From NCBI GenBank assembly GCA_958296055.1, contig CATQHS010000001.1, positions 1 to 64,000 on the forward strand: a stretch of 64,000 nucleotides of DNA, in the 5' to 3' direction. The notes beneath the pieces are model-generated. The model had not been told where the DNA came from and ran no database searches. It worked only from the letters and a program-made list of their open reading frames with translations. The DNA comes from an uncultured Acidimicrobiales bacterium (GTDB lineage Bacteria; Actinomycetota; Acidimicrobiia; Acidimicrobiales; Aldehydirespiratoraceae). Position numbers and translations under genes: made by a program. Position 1 is the stretch's first letter, and each line of letters starts with the position of its first letter. Below are positions 8,401-15,778 of this stretch, in pieces.

Positions 8401-8865
8401 CAGCTTGCGGTGGACGATGATGGCCCGGGCCACCAAGCCGTGGGTCTCGAAGAAGTTCTTGGTGTGGCGGTCGCCGGGCAGGGCCAGGCTGTCGACTCCG
8501 ATGCAGCCTCGGTCGGCGGCCCAGTCCATCAGGTGGTTGATGATCGACTCCCCCACTCCCACCCCCCGGGCGTCGGGCATGACGTAGATGTCTTCGACCC
8601 GGCCGATCGGAGCGCCGTCGTGGAGCGGCTCGACCCGTACCGTCCCGTAGCCGACGACGGTCCCGTCGATGGCGCCCACCGCCACGCAGACGTCGGGGTT
8701 GGCCAGGTCGGCCCGCAGTCCCTCCGCCACCGGCGGCCGGCGGGCCTCCCGGCGGGACCACACGGAACCCCCCCGGAGGGGCGACATCTCCTCGATGGCC
8801 AGCTCCGCCAGCGCCTCCAGCACCGGAAGGTCGCCGGACCCGGCCCGACGGCATCCCTCGTTCAC
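8386..8865 (-). CDS. GNAT-family N-acetyltransferase
   Basis: A 159-residue acetyl-CoA-dependent acyltransferase. The fold signature is seen in VEDIYVMPDARGVGVGESIINHLMDWA (beta4, acetyl-CoA pyrophosphate-binding R/Q-x-x-G-x-G/A variant, alpha3) and in CIGVDSLALPGDRHTKNFFETHGLVARA (the C-terminal strand). The GTG start at 8865 overlaps the TGA of a five-residue mini-ORF that itself overlaps the stop of the upstream gene. The stop overlaps the Nudix start. The substrate (amine, protein or small molecule) cannot be told from the sequence. Confidence 0.85.
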   Translation of the reverse strand: MNEGCRRAGSGDLPVLEALAELAIEEMSPLRGGSVWSRREARRPPVAEGLRADLANPDVCVAVGAIDGTVVGYGTVRVEPLHDGAPIGRVEDIYVMPDARGVGVGESIINHLMDWAADRGCIGVDSLALPGDRHTKNFFETHGLVARAIIVHRKLDPSR

Positions 8866-8879
8866 GGCGGGCCGCTCAC
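8862..8879 (-). other. Mini-ORF relay (MSGPP) between upstream gene and GNAT
   Basis: GTG at 8879 overlaps the TGA of the upstream gene (GTGA), and this ORF's TGA overlaps the GNAT GTG at 8865 (GTGA). Start-to-start distance is 14 bases. It is short enough to have arisen by chance on its own. Confidence 0.4.
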
Positions 8880-9391
8880 GCCCGGTCTCGGAGCTGTCGC
8901 ACCCGGTTCAGGACTGTGACCCGAGCCCGGCGACTGCTCTCATAGACGAGCACCTCGTCGAGTTGAGCGTCGCTGAGACGCTCCAGCCGGGAGAGCACCT
9001 CCGGCGCGGTAAGGCCGTCGTAGTCCTCGATGGCCCCCAACCGGTCCGGGGACGGGCCGCCGCCATCCCCCTGAACCTCGTCGTCAACCTCGATCCCGTC
9101 TTCCCCAACCTCACCCTCGCCCTTGCCCTTGTCCTCACCCTCACCCTCACCCTCATCTGGCCCCTCGCTTTCGTCGAGGGTCGTCGGCGGGTAGAGCCAG
9201 TCGAGCACCCGCTCGATCTCCTCCCGGCCTCGCTTGGCCGCGACCCGTCCGGCCAGCCGGGTCAGGGTCACCTGACCCCGGCCTCGCTCAACCAGCTTGG
9301 GCATCAACTCCCTGGCCTCCAGAGCCAGGCCGACCGGCGCGTACACCAGCAGATCCAGAGCCTGCTCGACGAGGCGCCGGTCCTGCTCCAC
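8876..9391 (-). CDS. Conserved actinobacterial protein with acidic linker
   Basis: A 171-residue protein. The N-terminal helical part (EQALDLLVYAPVGLALEARELMPKLVERGRGQVTLTRLAGRVA) is followed by a strongly acidic Gly/Glu linker (about residues 90-125). The C-terminal module (YDGLTAPEVLSRLERLSDAQ...VYESSRRARVTVLNRVRQL) is a short helical motif that recurs at the C-termini of several actinobacterial envelope-associated proteins. GTG 9391 is chosen because AAGGG lies 8 bases upstream; TTG 9397, overlapping the upstream stop as TTGA, is an alternative. Function unknown. Confidence 0.65.
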   Translation of the reverse strand: MEQDRRLVEQALDLLVYAPVGLALEARELMPKLVERGRGQVTLTRLAGRVAAKRGREEIERVLDWLYPPTTLDESEGPDEGEGEGEDKGKGEGEVGEDGIEVDDEVQGDGGGPSPDRLGAIEDYDGLTAPEVLSRLERLSDAQLDEVLVYESSRRARVTVLNRVRQLRDRA

Positions 9392-9393
9392 GG

Positions 9394-9972
9394 TCAACCC
9401 TTCAGAGCTCTCTTGATGGACGGACAGGGGTCCTCGCCCGACGGGCACCGGGGATCGTCCCTGGCCCCGAACTGGCTGCTGGTCACGATCAAAAAGCACT
9501 GGGGGCAGGTCCATTCGTCGGACCGCTTGGGAGCCACGACCGCGGCCGCCGCCTTCGGAGAGGCGTCATCGTCGTCGTCCTCGTCGTCTTCCTCGTCGTC
9601 GCCGGCCGCGATCCGATCTCTGAGAATCTCGTCGAGGCCGGCTTCCACGTCGCTGGGGTCGACGTCGTCGTCCTCGTCGCCCTCGTCGCCGGGGTCGACG
9701 ACGACGGGGGCGGCGACGTCGTCGTCGTCCTCGGATGCCGCATCCTCGTCGTGGTCGTCGTGGTCGTCGAGATCGACGTCCACGTCATCCAGCGCCTCAT
9801 CGTCCAGCGCCTCATCGTCCAGCGCTTCGAAGTCTTCGCCCTCCTCGAAGTCCTCGCCGATGTCGGAAGCCTCGTCGAGGCCGTCCCCGGCGTCGTCCAC
9901 GAGGCCGTCCCCGGCGTCGTCCGGGGCTTCTTCGCCCGGATCGCCTACTTCGAGGTCCTTGTCTTTAACCAT
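9394..9972 (-). CDS. Acidic DUF4193-like zinc-ribbon protein
   Basis: 192 residues. The first 140 are dominated by Asp and Glu (runs such as ALDDEALDDEALDD and EEDDEDDDDD). The C-terminus RSDEWTCPQCFLIVTSSQF with later Cys at DPRCP and EDPCP resembles the DUF4193 pattern R-x-x-D-E-F-x-C-x-x-C-F-L-V-x-x-x-S-Q-L. These cysteines are plausible zinc ligands. The stop overlaps or abuts the start of the next gene. The start region is a 14-bp tandem duplication (9965-9992) that places a second ATG 14 bases upstream, out of frame. Function unknown; an RNA polymerase or ribosome role is sometimes guessed for such proteins, but nothing here tests it. Confidence 0.7.
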   Translation of the reverse strand: MVKDKDLEVGDPGEEAPDDAGDGLVDDAGDGLDEASDIGEDFEEGEDFEALDDEALDDEALDDVDVDLDDHDDHDEDAASEDDDDVAAPVVVDPGDEGDEDDDVDPSDVEAGLDEILRDRIAAGDDEEDDEDDDDDASPKAAAAVVAPKRSDEWTCPQCFLIVTSSQFGARDDPRCPSGEDPCPSIKRALKG

Positions 9973-9992
9973 CTGCCTTCAACCATCTCTCC
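9965..9992 (-). repeat. 14-bp tandem duplication of a start region
   Basis: On the minus strand AGATGGTTGAAGGC is followed directly by AGATGGTTAAAGAC. GGAGAG lies 1 base before the first ATG and 15 bases before the ATG that opens the long frame. Confidence 0.75.
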
Positions 9993-10119
9993 AAACAGGG
10001 GCTCGGAGCGCCGACGGCTCGGGGGGTGACCGCTCGAGGGATAAGACGGAGACGGGAGCATAGACACCGGATCGCCTCCTGACACAGGATCGCTTTTTGC
10101 GGCACCCGGGGCGCTCTCA

Positions 10120-11754
10120 TCAGCCTTCAGCCGCTCCGCCCCGGTCGGCTCGGGACCGGCGCAGCTCACTTTGCCTCTCCGCCTCCAGGCGCCCCAGCCC
10201 GGGCTCAGGACTGTGGTCCACGAACTTCATCATCTCGGCCACCGCCCGGTGGCCGGCCTCCTCCGCGATCAGGCGGTGCATCCGCTGGCACAGGCGCCGG
10301 TAGGCGGGGTGGCCCTGAGGGGTGGTGCGCAGCTCGAGCACGTGCATCGCCTCCCTGGCGTTCATCTGCAGGGCATAGCGCACCCGGTAGGCCAGGGCCA
10401 CCGCGTAGGGGGCCTGGTCCGGCAGCTCGGGAGCCAGCGCGTCGTGCAAGGCCGCGGAGCGGGCCATGACCTCGTCGAAATCACCGGCCGCGCCGGCCGC
10501 GTCCACCTCGGGAGGACGGTTGTAGCCGTGGCGGGGCGACAGGGGCTGCCACTCGATGGTGAGCATCCGGTGGCGCTGGAGGTCGCGGAACGCCCCGTAG
10601 TCGGAGAGCACGTCGAAGCGGTAGGCGGTGCGCTCCAAGGCCCGCCCGGGCCGGTGGCGCCGGTTGAGGCGGGTCCCGCAGTAGGCCCGCACCACCCCCA
10701 TCCGCTCCGCCGCGGCCATGGCCCGCACCCGGGCCTCGACCGCGCCGTCGGGCAGCGACGTGTGGGGGTAGAGCATGGCCGAGATCATCTTGACCTCGCC
10801 GTCGGGGTCGAAGTCCACCAACTCCACGGAGTCCTCGTCCGCCTCTCCCCCGGCGGCGGCGCCGAACACCAAGTCGGCCGCGGCCTCCATCCCGGCCCGG
10901 TTGTCGGCCAGGTACTGGGTGGCCCGCCCGCCCCGGTCGGCGACGTCCACCCGCTTCAAGAACGACGGGATCACCTTGCGCAGCTCGGTCAGCATCAGGT
11001 CGGCGCAGGCCCGGGCCTCGGGCAGCGGATGGGCCCGCATCCGCACCAGCAGCGCTTCGTAGGCCTGGCCGGTGCCGTAGATGCCGACGTTGCTCAGCGA
11101 GGCGGCCGGGAGCATCCCCCGGACGGAGTCGAGGGCCCGGGCCTTGACCGCCTGCCGGTAGGCGAAGTCGGACTCGCCGGGCCCCTTGGCCGCGTTGGCC
11201 CGGAAGAACCCGACCATGATGTCCACCAGGGTCGAGTAGGAGTCGAAGATGCGGTCCATGTCGCCCACGTAGCGGGTGCCGAGCGGCGAGGCCATGATCT
11301 CAGGGTCGCGGCAGTAGCGGTAGCGCCCCCCCAGCCGCTGGCTGTAGGCGACATAGCGGGTGCTCTGCTCCAAATACGACATCAGCCGACCCCACTCGAG
11401 CACCTTGGTGAGCAGGTTCGACGACTGCTCGCAGGCCAGGTGCACGCCCCCGAGCTGGGCCACGGAGTCGTCGCCGTAGTCGTAGAACACCCGGTCGTAG
11501 AGCTCGGTGGCCCGGCGCAGGCCCACGGTGGCGTCCACGGTCTCGTCGCCGCCGATGTCGAGGTCGTCGAGGAACTCGTCGAGGAACAGGCGGCGCAGGC
11601 TCGACGCCGACCGCGAGTAGCGGGCGAACAGCGCCCCCTTCACCACCTCGGGCAGGTTGACCAGGGCGAACACCGGCTGGTCGAGGTTGGTGAAGTAGCG
11701 GCGCAGGACGTCGGCCTCCTCGGAGGAGAAGTCCTCGGCCGCGGGGACCGTCAC
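10120..11754 (-). CDS. Tandem ThyX-like protein (flavin-dependent thymidylate synthase superfamily)
   Basis: 544 residues, about twice a normal ThyX. The N-terminal half has SYLEQSTRYVAY (126-137), matching the ThyX segment S-Y-x-Q-Q-S-x-R-Y-V, but the preceding RHR is replaced by LEWGRLM. The C-terminal half has LQRHRMLTIEWQPLSPRHGY (from about 392), keeping RHR but losing the N-E/Q-Q-S-x-R-Y part, and MNAREAMHVLELRTTPQGHP, matching the ThyX C-terminal helix MNARELxHFLxLRT. ThyX makes dTMP from dUMP with FAD, NADPH and methylene-THF, with active sites shared between subunits. Whether this fused form still does so is unknown. GTG 11754 follows the M20 stop by 4 bases. Confidence 0.75.
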   Translation of the reverse strand: MTVPAAEDFSSEEADVLRRYFTNLDQPVFALVNLPEVVKGALFARYSRSASSLRRLFLDEFLDDLDIGGDETVDATVGLRRATELYDRVFYDYGDDSVAQLGGVHLACEQSSNLLTKVLEWGRLMSYLEQSTRYVAYSQRLGGRYRYCRDPEIMASPLGTRYVGDMDRIFDSYSTLVDIMVGFFRANAAKGPGESDFAYRQAVKARALDSVRGMLPAASLSNVGIYGTGQAYEALLVRMRAHPLPEARACADLMLTELRKVIPSFLKRVDVADRGGRATQYLADNRAGMEAAADLVFGAAAGGEADEDSVELVDFDPDGEVKMISAMLYPHTSLPDGAVEARVRAMAAAERMGVVRAYCGTRLNRRHRPGRALERTAYRFDVLSDYGAFRDLQRHRMLTIEWQPLSPRHGYNRPPEVDAAGAAGDFDEVMARSAALHDALAPELPDQAPYAVALAYRVRYALQMNAREAMHVLELRTTPQGHPAYRRLCQRMHRLIAEEAGHRAVAEMMKFVDHSPEPGLGRLEAERQSELRRSRADRGGAAEG

Positions 11755-11762
11755 GGTTTCAA
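11751..11762 (-). other. Possible minimal relay ORF (MKP) between M20 and ThyX-like genes
   Basis: TTG 11762 overlaps the M20 TGA (TTGA) and its stop overlaps the ThyX-like GTG (GTGA). With only three codons and no repeat it may be coincidental. Confidence 0.25.
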
Positions 11763-12931
11763 CGGCGGATGAAGGCGTCTTGGGCCGCGGCGAGGCCGCC
11801 TGCCGTCCAGCAGTCCACGACAGTCATGGCCATGGCCTTGGCGCCGTCGACGACGGCGGCGTCGCCTGCGTCGCCCCGGGCCCAGTCGGCGAACTCGGGG
11901 GTGTGGATGGCCACATCGTCGGGGGCCACCTTCATCATCGGGTGAATGGACGGCACCAGGTGGCTCACGTTGCCCATGTCGGTGCTGCCCATCACCTTCT
12001 TGTCGCCGCCTTCGGGCGCCGGGGCCCGGCCCAGCTCGGAGGCGTTGGCCACGTAGCGCTCCAGCAGGGGCCCGTTGTCGATCATGTCGAAGTAGACCGG
12101 GTCGATCCACTCGAGGTCGACCTCGCACCCGGCGGCTGTGGCCGCGCCGGTGAGGCAGGCCGCCACCCGGTCCTTGAGGGGCTGGAGGGACTCGACTGTG
12201 GCAGAGCGCACGTACCACTCGGCCGCGGCCGTCGCCGGCACCACGTTGGGCTTGGCCCCGCCGTCGGTGAAGACGCCGTGGATGCGCTCGTCGTCGCGGA
12301 TGTGCTGGCGCAGCGCGGCCACGGCGGTGTAGCCCAGCACCGCCGCGTCCAGGGCGTTGCGGCCCATCTCCGGGGCGGCGGCCGCGTGGGCGGCGGCGCC
12401 GGTGTACCGGGCCCGCAGCCGCTGAACGGCTATGGCGTGGAACGTCTGCAGCTCGTGGTTGGCCGGGTGGATCATCATCGAGGCGCCGACGCCAGCGAAC
12501 GCCCCCCGGCTGAGCATGATCTCCTTGCCGCCGCCCCCCTCCTCGGCCGGGGTCCCCATCAGCGCCAGCCTGCCCCCGACCTCGGCCGCCACCGACGCCG
12601 CGGCCAGCCCGGCCCCGAGCCCGGCCGCGGCGATGATGTTGTGGCCGCAGGCGTGGCCGATGCCGGGCAGGGCGTCGTACTCGCACAGCACCGCCACCGC
12701 GGGCCCGTCGCCGGCGCCGACCCGGGCGTCGAAGGCGGTCTCGAGCCCGTAGGCCCCCCGCTCGACGCCGATGCCGCCGTCCTCGATCACCCCGGTAAGG
12801 AGATCGTGGGCGAAGTGCTCCTCAAAGCAGAGCTCGGGGCGCTCGTGGATCCGGCGGGAGACGTCCAGCAGGGTCGGGGTCAGGCGGTCGACCTCGTCGG
12901 CGACCCGCCGCTTGGCTTCGGCTGTGTCCAT
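11759..12931 (-). CDS. M20-family metal-dependent amidohydrolase (AbgB-like)
   Basis: A 390-residue cytosolic di-metal amidohydrolase that cleaves N-acyl or amino-acyl amide bonds. Metal-binding motifs are visible: ALPGIGHACGHN (Asp/His ligands) and GTPAEEGGGGK (catalytic Glu-Glu pair), then HAAAAPEMGRNALDA in the lid/dimerisation domain and STDMGNVSHLVPSIH with the C-terminal ligand. The AEEGGGGK and D-M-G-N-V-S-H forms match the M20D/AbgB branch (p-aminobenzoyl-glutamate hydrolases and relatives) better than DapE. The ATG at 12931 has TAGGAT 6 bases upstream (leaderless). It is followed by the ThyX-like gene, a possible folate-salvage link that is inference only. Confidence 0.85.
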   Translation of the reverse strand: MDTAEAKRRVADEVDRLTPTLLDVSRRIHERPELCFEEHFAHDLLTGVIEDGGIGVERGAYGLETAFDARVGAGDGPAVAVLCEYDALPGIGHACGHNIIAAAGLGAGLAAASVAAEVGGRLALMGTPAEEGGGGKEIMLSRGAFAGVGASMMIHPANHELQTFHAIAVQRLRARYTGAAAHAAAAPEMGRNALDAAVLGYTAVAALRQHIRDDERIHGVFTDGGAKPNVVPATAAAEWYVRSATVESLQPLKDRVAACLTGAATAAGCEVDLEWIDPVYFDMIDNGPLLERYVANASELGRAPAPEGGDKKVMGSTDMGNVSHLVPSIHPMMKVAPDDVAIHTPEFADWARGDAGDAAVVDGAKAMAMTVVDCWTAGGLAAAQDAFIRR

Positions 12932-12937
12932 GCCGAC

Positions 12938-12943
12938 ATCCTA
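12938..12943 (-). promoter_or_regulatory. Leaderless -10 box (TAGGAT) of the M20 gene
   Basis: TAGGAT on the minus strand, 6 bases before ATG 12931, so transcription would begin at or next to the start codon. Confidence 0.6.
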
Positions 12944-12956
12944 GGACCGGGGCTGA

Positions 12957-13022
12957 GGCTCACTGCGGCCTATGTCCCGGAGCGGGCTGGGGCTCACTGC
13001 GGCCCATGTCCCGGAGCGGGCT
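12957..13022 (-). repeat. 34-bp-period tandem duplication of a gene 3' end
   Basis: A 32-bp unit (12957-12988 and 12991-13022, one mismatch) repeats the last codons and the TGA of the diacylglycerol-kinase-like gene just downstream of its stop. The period is 1 modulo 3, so no relay frame results. Confidence 0.85.
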
Positions 13023-13680
13023 CGGCGCCCGGCGCCCGATGCTCCCGCCCGGCCGCCGGGAGCGGGATCCAGACTTCGAGGGCGGCGGGCTCGACCCGGA
13101 CGCTGACCGTGCCGGCCCGGCCCAGGCGCCGGCCGTCGGCGTACACGTCCAAGGCCGGGTCCAGGTCGAACTGAGCCGCGGCGACCCGGCGCTGCTCGAT
13201 GGCGGGATGGGGCACGTGGGTTCCGGCCGCCAGCCGGGACCGGGCCTTGATCCGGGCCCCCAACCGCAGCCGACAGTCCAAGACGTCGAGGCGCCCGTCT
13301 CCGGGATGGGCTCGGGGGGCCACGTTGCCCCTCCCCATGAAGGCGGCGTTGGCCACCACCAGCACCCGGCCCCGCCACCACGCTCGGCGGGCCACCAGAT
13401 GGGCCGCGAACCAGACGAGCCGGCCGTCCACTAGGGCGGCCCCGGCGTCCACTGAGACCCGAGCCCCTTGCGCCGGGCCGGCGCCGGCCGGGGGCCGCGG
13501 GCCGGCCGCGCCCAGGGTCCGGGCCAGGTCGCCGCCGGTCAGCACCACCGGCGGCGCGGGCTGCCCGGCTCGGCGGGCGGCGGCCACCACCGCAGCCGCT
13601 TCGGCGTCGGTGCCGGCGGTGACCGCTTCGTCGGGGATGGGCCCGATTTCGCCCCAGTCTTGGCCCCGGGCGATGCTCAC
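12994..13680 (-). CDS. Diacylglycerol-kinase-like (YegS-type) C-terminal-domain protein
   Basis: 228 residues. The C-terminal half (NAAFMGRGNVAPRAHPGDGRLDVLDCRLRLGARIKARSRLAAGTHVPHPAIEQRRV) matches the beta-rich lipid-binding domain of the DAGK/YegS family. It ends with the usual vYaDGrrlGragtvsVrVEPaALevWiP strand pair. The N-terminal nucleotide-binding domain is shortened: only VVLTGGDLARTLG recalls the GGDGT phosphate loop. It is therefore probably not a conventional lipid kinase. GTG 13680 overlaps the helY stop (GTGA), so the two are translationally coupled. Confidence 0.7.
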   Translation of the reverse strand: MSIARGQDWGEIGPIPDEAVTAGTDAEAAAVVAAARRAGQPAPPVVLTGGDLARTLGAAGPRPPAGAGPAQGARVSVDAGAALVDGRLVWFAAHLVARRAWWRGRVLVVANAAFMGRGNVAPRAHPGDGRLDVLDCRLRLGARIKARSRLAAGTHVPHPAIEQRRVAAAQFDLDPALDVYADGRRLGRAGTVSVRVEPAALEVWIPLPAAGREHRAPGAEPAPGHGPQ

Positions 13681-15740
13681 GGGCCCGCCACCGCCCCCGA
13701 TGCGGCCACCACCCCGCGGTTGAGAGCGGCCGCGGCCCGGCGGGCCGTGGCGGCCAGAGACGGCCGGGCCACCGCGGAGATCTGGCCCAGAAGGTCCACG
13801 GTCTGCTTGACGTGGCGGACGAAGTCGCCGGGGGCCAGGTCGTCGCCGACGACGGTGGCCAAGCCGCAGCCGCCGGCCCAGCGGTGAATGACGGCTGCCA
13901 GCCCGGCGTCGACCCGGCCGGTTCCGGCCGCTTCGTCGGCCGGGGCGGCGGCCGCTCCGTGGCGGCGCTCGGAGGCGGCGATGTCGGCGGCCAGATCGGC
14001 CATCCGTTCCAGGCAGAGGCGGACCCGGGCCGAGGGCGGCTCCGGCGGCGGAGGAGGCCGGGGGGAGCGGCTCTCGTAGGTCAAGGCCGACATCGCCGCG
14101 GCCAGATCCGGCTCGGTCAGGCCGTCCAGCAGATCAGAGGCCACCACCTCGGCCACCAGCAGGTCGGCCTCGTGGTAGATGCGGGCCACCAGCGCCCCCG
14201 ACTCCGTCAGCGCCCAGCCGTCCAGATGGCCCCGCTCGCGCAGCACCGCGGCCACCGCGTCGAACCGCCGGGCCAGGGGCGCGTCCGACCGGGCCGCGGC
14301 GCCCACCGACGGCGACCGGAACCGGTCCCGGTAGACGCGGTCGGCCTGGTACTGGGCGAAGGAGCGGGCCAGCAGACGGCGAGCCTGGTCCGGGTCGAGC
14401 CGCTCCAGCAGGTTGGCCGCCATGTTGTAGGTGGGTCGGAAAGCGGAGCGGAGATGGAACGACCGGCTGGCGGCCAGATCGGCCACCTGCTCGAAGGGGG
14501 TGAACGGAGACCAGCCCACCACCGCGAAGCCGGCCTGGTCGATGCCCCGCCGCCCGGCTCGGCCGGTGAGCTGGGTGTACTGGGCCGGGCTGAGCCGGGA
14601 ATGGCCGGCGCCGTCGAACTTGGTGAGCTTCTCGATCACCACGCTGCGAGCGGGCATGTTCACCCCCAGGGCCAGGGTCTCGGTGGCGAACACCACCTTC
14701 ACCAGGCCCTCGACGAAGCATTGCTCCACCGCCTCTTTGAAGGCGCCGACCAGGCCGGCGTGGTGGACGGCCACTCCCCTCTCCAGGGCCTCGGCCCACC
14801 TCGAAGCCCCCAGCGCGGCCAAGTCGCCGGGCTCGAAGCCCCCCAGGCGGGATTCGACGATGGCCCGAACCCGAGCCGCCTCGGCCGCGCCGGTGAGGCG
14901 GATCCCGGTGCGGGCCAGCGCGGCCGCGGCCTGCTCGCAGCCGTTGCGGCTGAAGATGAACCACAGGGCCGGGAGCATGTCTCGGGCCTCGAGTTCTTCG
15001 ACCAGATCCGAGCGTCGGGGCGGCCCCCACCGGCCGCCCCGCCAATGGCGGCGACGATTCCCGGCGCCGGCCGCCGGGTCGAAGCGGCGGCCTTGGCGGT
15101 TGGGCCGGCCCCCGGCCAGGATCGGCGTCAGGCGGGTCGAGCCGTCCCAGCCGTCCCGCACCCCGTACAGGCTGGTCAGCTCGACGGGCCTCTCGGTCTC
15201 GACCACCACCCCGGTATCGCCCCGCACGCTGCGGATCCATCCCCCCAGCTCGGCATGGTTGGAGACCGTGGCCGACAGACACACCAGGGTCGCGCCGGGG
15301 GGCAGGTGCAGAATCACCTCTTCCCACACCGGCCCCCGGTAGGCGTCTTGGAGGTAGTGGACCTCGTCCAGGATCACCGTGGCCAGGCCCTTGGGGGCCG
15401 CGGGCCCATACAGCATGTTGCGCAGAACTTCGGTGGTCATCACCACCACGTCGGCGTCGCCGTCGACGGAGTTGTCGCCGGTCAGCAGCCCGACTCGGGC
15501 CCGGCCCCCCAAGCGGCGGGCGAGGTCGTGGAACTTCTGGTTGGAGAGAGCCTTGACCGGGGTGGTGTAGAAAGCCCGGCCGCCGCGGGCCAGGGCCAAG
15601 TCGACGGCGTGCTCGGCCACCGCCGTCTTGCCCGCCCCGGTCGGTGCCGTCACCAGCACCGAGCGGCCCGCGTCAAGGTGTTCGACGGCCTCCCGCTGGA
15701 ACCGATCGAGGGTGAAGTCCCGGCTCGTCTCCGCCTTCAC
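13677..15740 (-). CDS. helY: Ski2/Mtr4-type RNA helicase HelY
   Basis: 687 residues, SF2 DExH helicase. Walker A APTGAGKT (32-39), TTPVKALSNQKF (motif Ia), ILDEVHYLQDA (motif II, DEVH), CLSATVSN (motif III) and QLTGRAGRRG (motif VI) are all present. It is shorter than mycobacterial HelY (about 900); the C-terminal region after about 560 is reduced. Next to tatC and tatA and near pafA-pafBC it matches the mycobacterial order. It probably acts in RNA turnover. The GTG start is reached from tatC through a 13-residue mini-ORF. Confidence 0.9.
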   Translation of the reverse strand: MKAETSRDFTLDRFQREAVEHLDAGRSVLVTAPTGAGKTAVAEHAVDLALARGGRAFYTTPVKALSNQKFHDLARRLGGRARVGLLTGDNSVDGDADVVVMTTEVLRNMLYGPAAPKGLATVILDEVHYLQDAYRGPVWEEVILHLPPGATLVCLSATVSNHAELGGWIRSVRGDTGVVVETERPVELTSLYGVRDGWDGSTRLTPILAGGRPNRQGRRFDPAAGAGNRRRHWRGGRWGPPRRSDLVEELEARDMLPALWFIFSRNGCEQAAAALARTGIRLTGAAEAARVRAIVESRLGGFEPGDLAALGASRWAEALERGVAVHHAGLVGAFKEAVEQCFVEGLVKVVFATETLALGVNMPARSVVIEKLTKFDGAGHSRLSPAQYTQLTGRAGRRGIDQAGFAVVGWSPFTPFEQVADLAASRSFHLRSAFRPTYNMAANLLERLDPDQARRLLARSFAQYQADRVYRDRFRSPSVGAAARSDAPLARRFDAVAAVLRERGHLDGWALTESGALVARIYHEADLLVAEVVASDLLDGLTEPDLAAAMSALTYESRSPRPPPPPEPPSARVRLCLERMADLAADIAASERRHGAAAAPADEAAGTGRVDAGLAAVIHRWAGGCGLATVVGDDLAPGDFVRHVKQTVDLLGQISAVARPSLAATARRAAAALNRGVVAASGAVAGP

Positions 15741-15778
15741 GGTGCCCCGAGGTACCCGGGGCCCGTCTCCGCCCTCAC
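15737..15778 (-). other. Mini-ORF relay (MRAETGPGYLGAP) between tatC and helY
   Basis: GTG 15778 overlaps the tatC TGA (GTGA); its own TGA overlaps the helY GTG at 15740 (GTGA). Start-to-start distance is 38. The head MRAET copies the helY head MKAET, with GGCGGAGACG identical, so it looks like a tandem duplication of the junction. Confidence 0.7.

Noticed and set aside
9056..9972. Long plus-strand frames rich in Ser/Val opposite the acidic genes
   Set aside because: Mirror images of Asp/Glu codon runs; the minus-strand frames have ribosome sites and known motifs.
11751..11762. Three-codon relay before the ThyX-like gene as strong evidence
   Set aside because: xTGA overlaps arise often by chance when a TGA stop is preceded by A, G or T; no repeat supports it.
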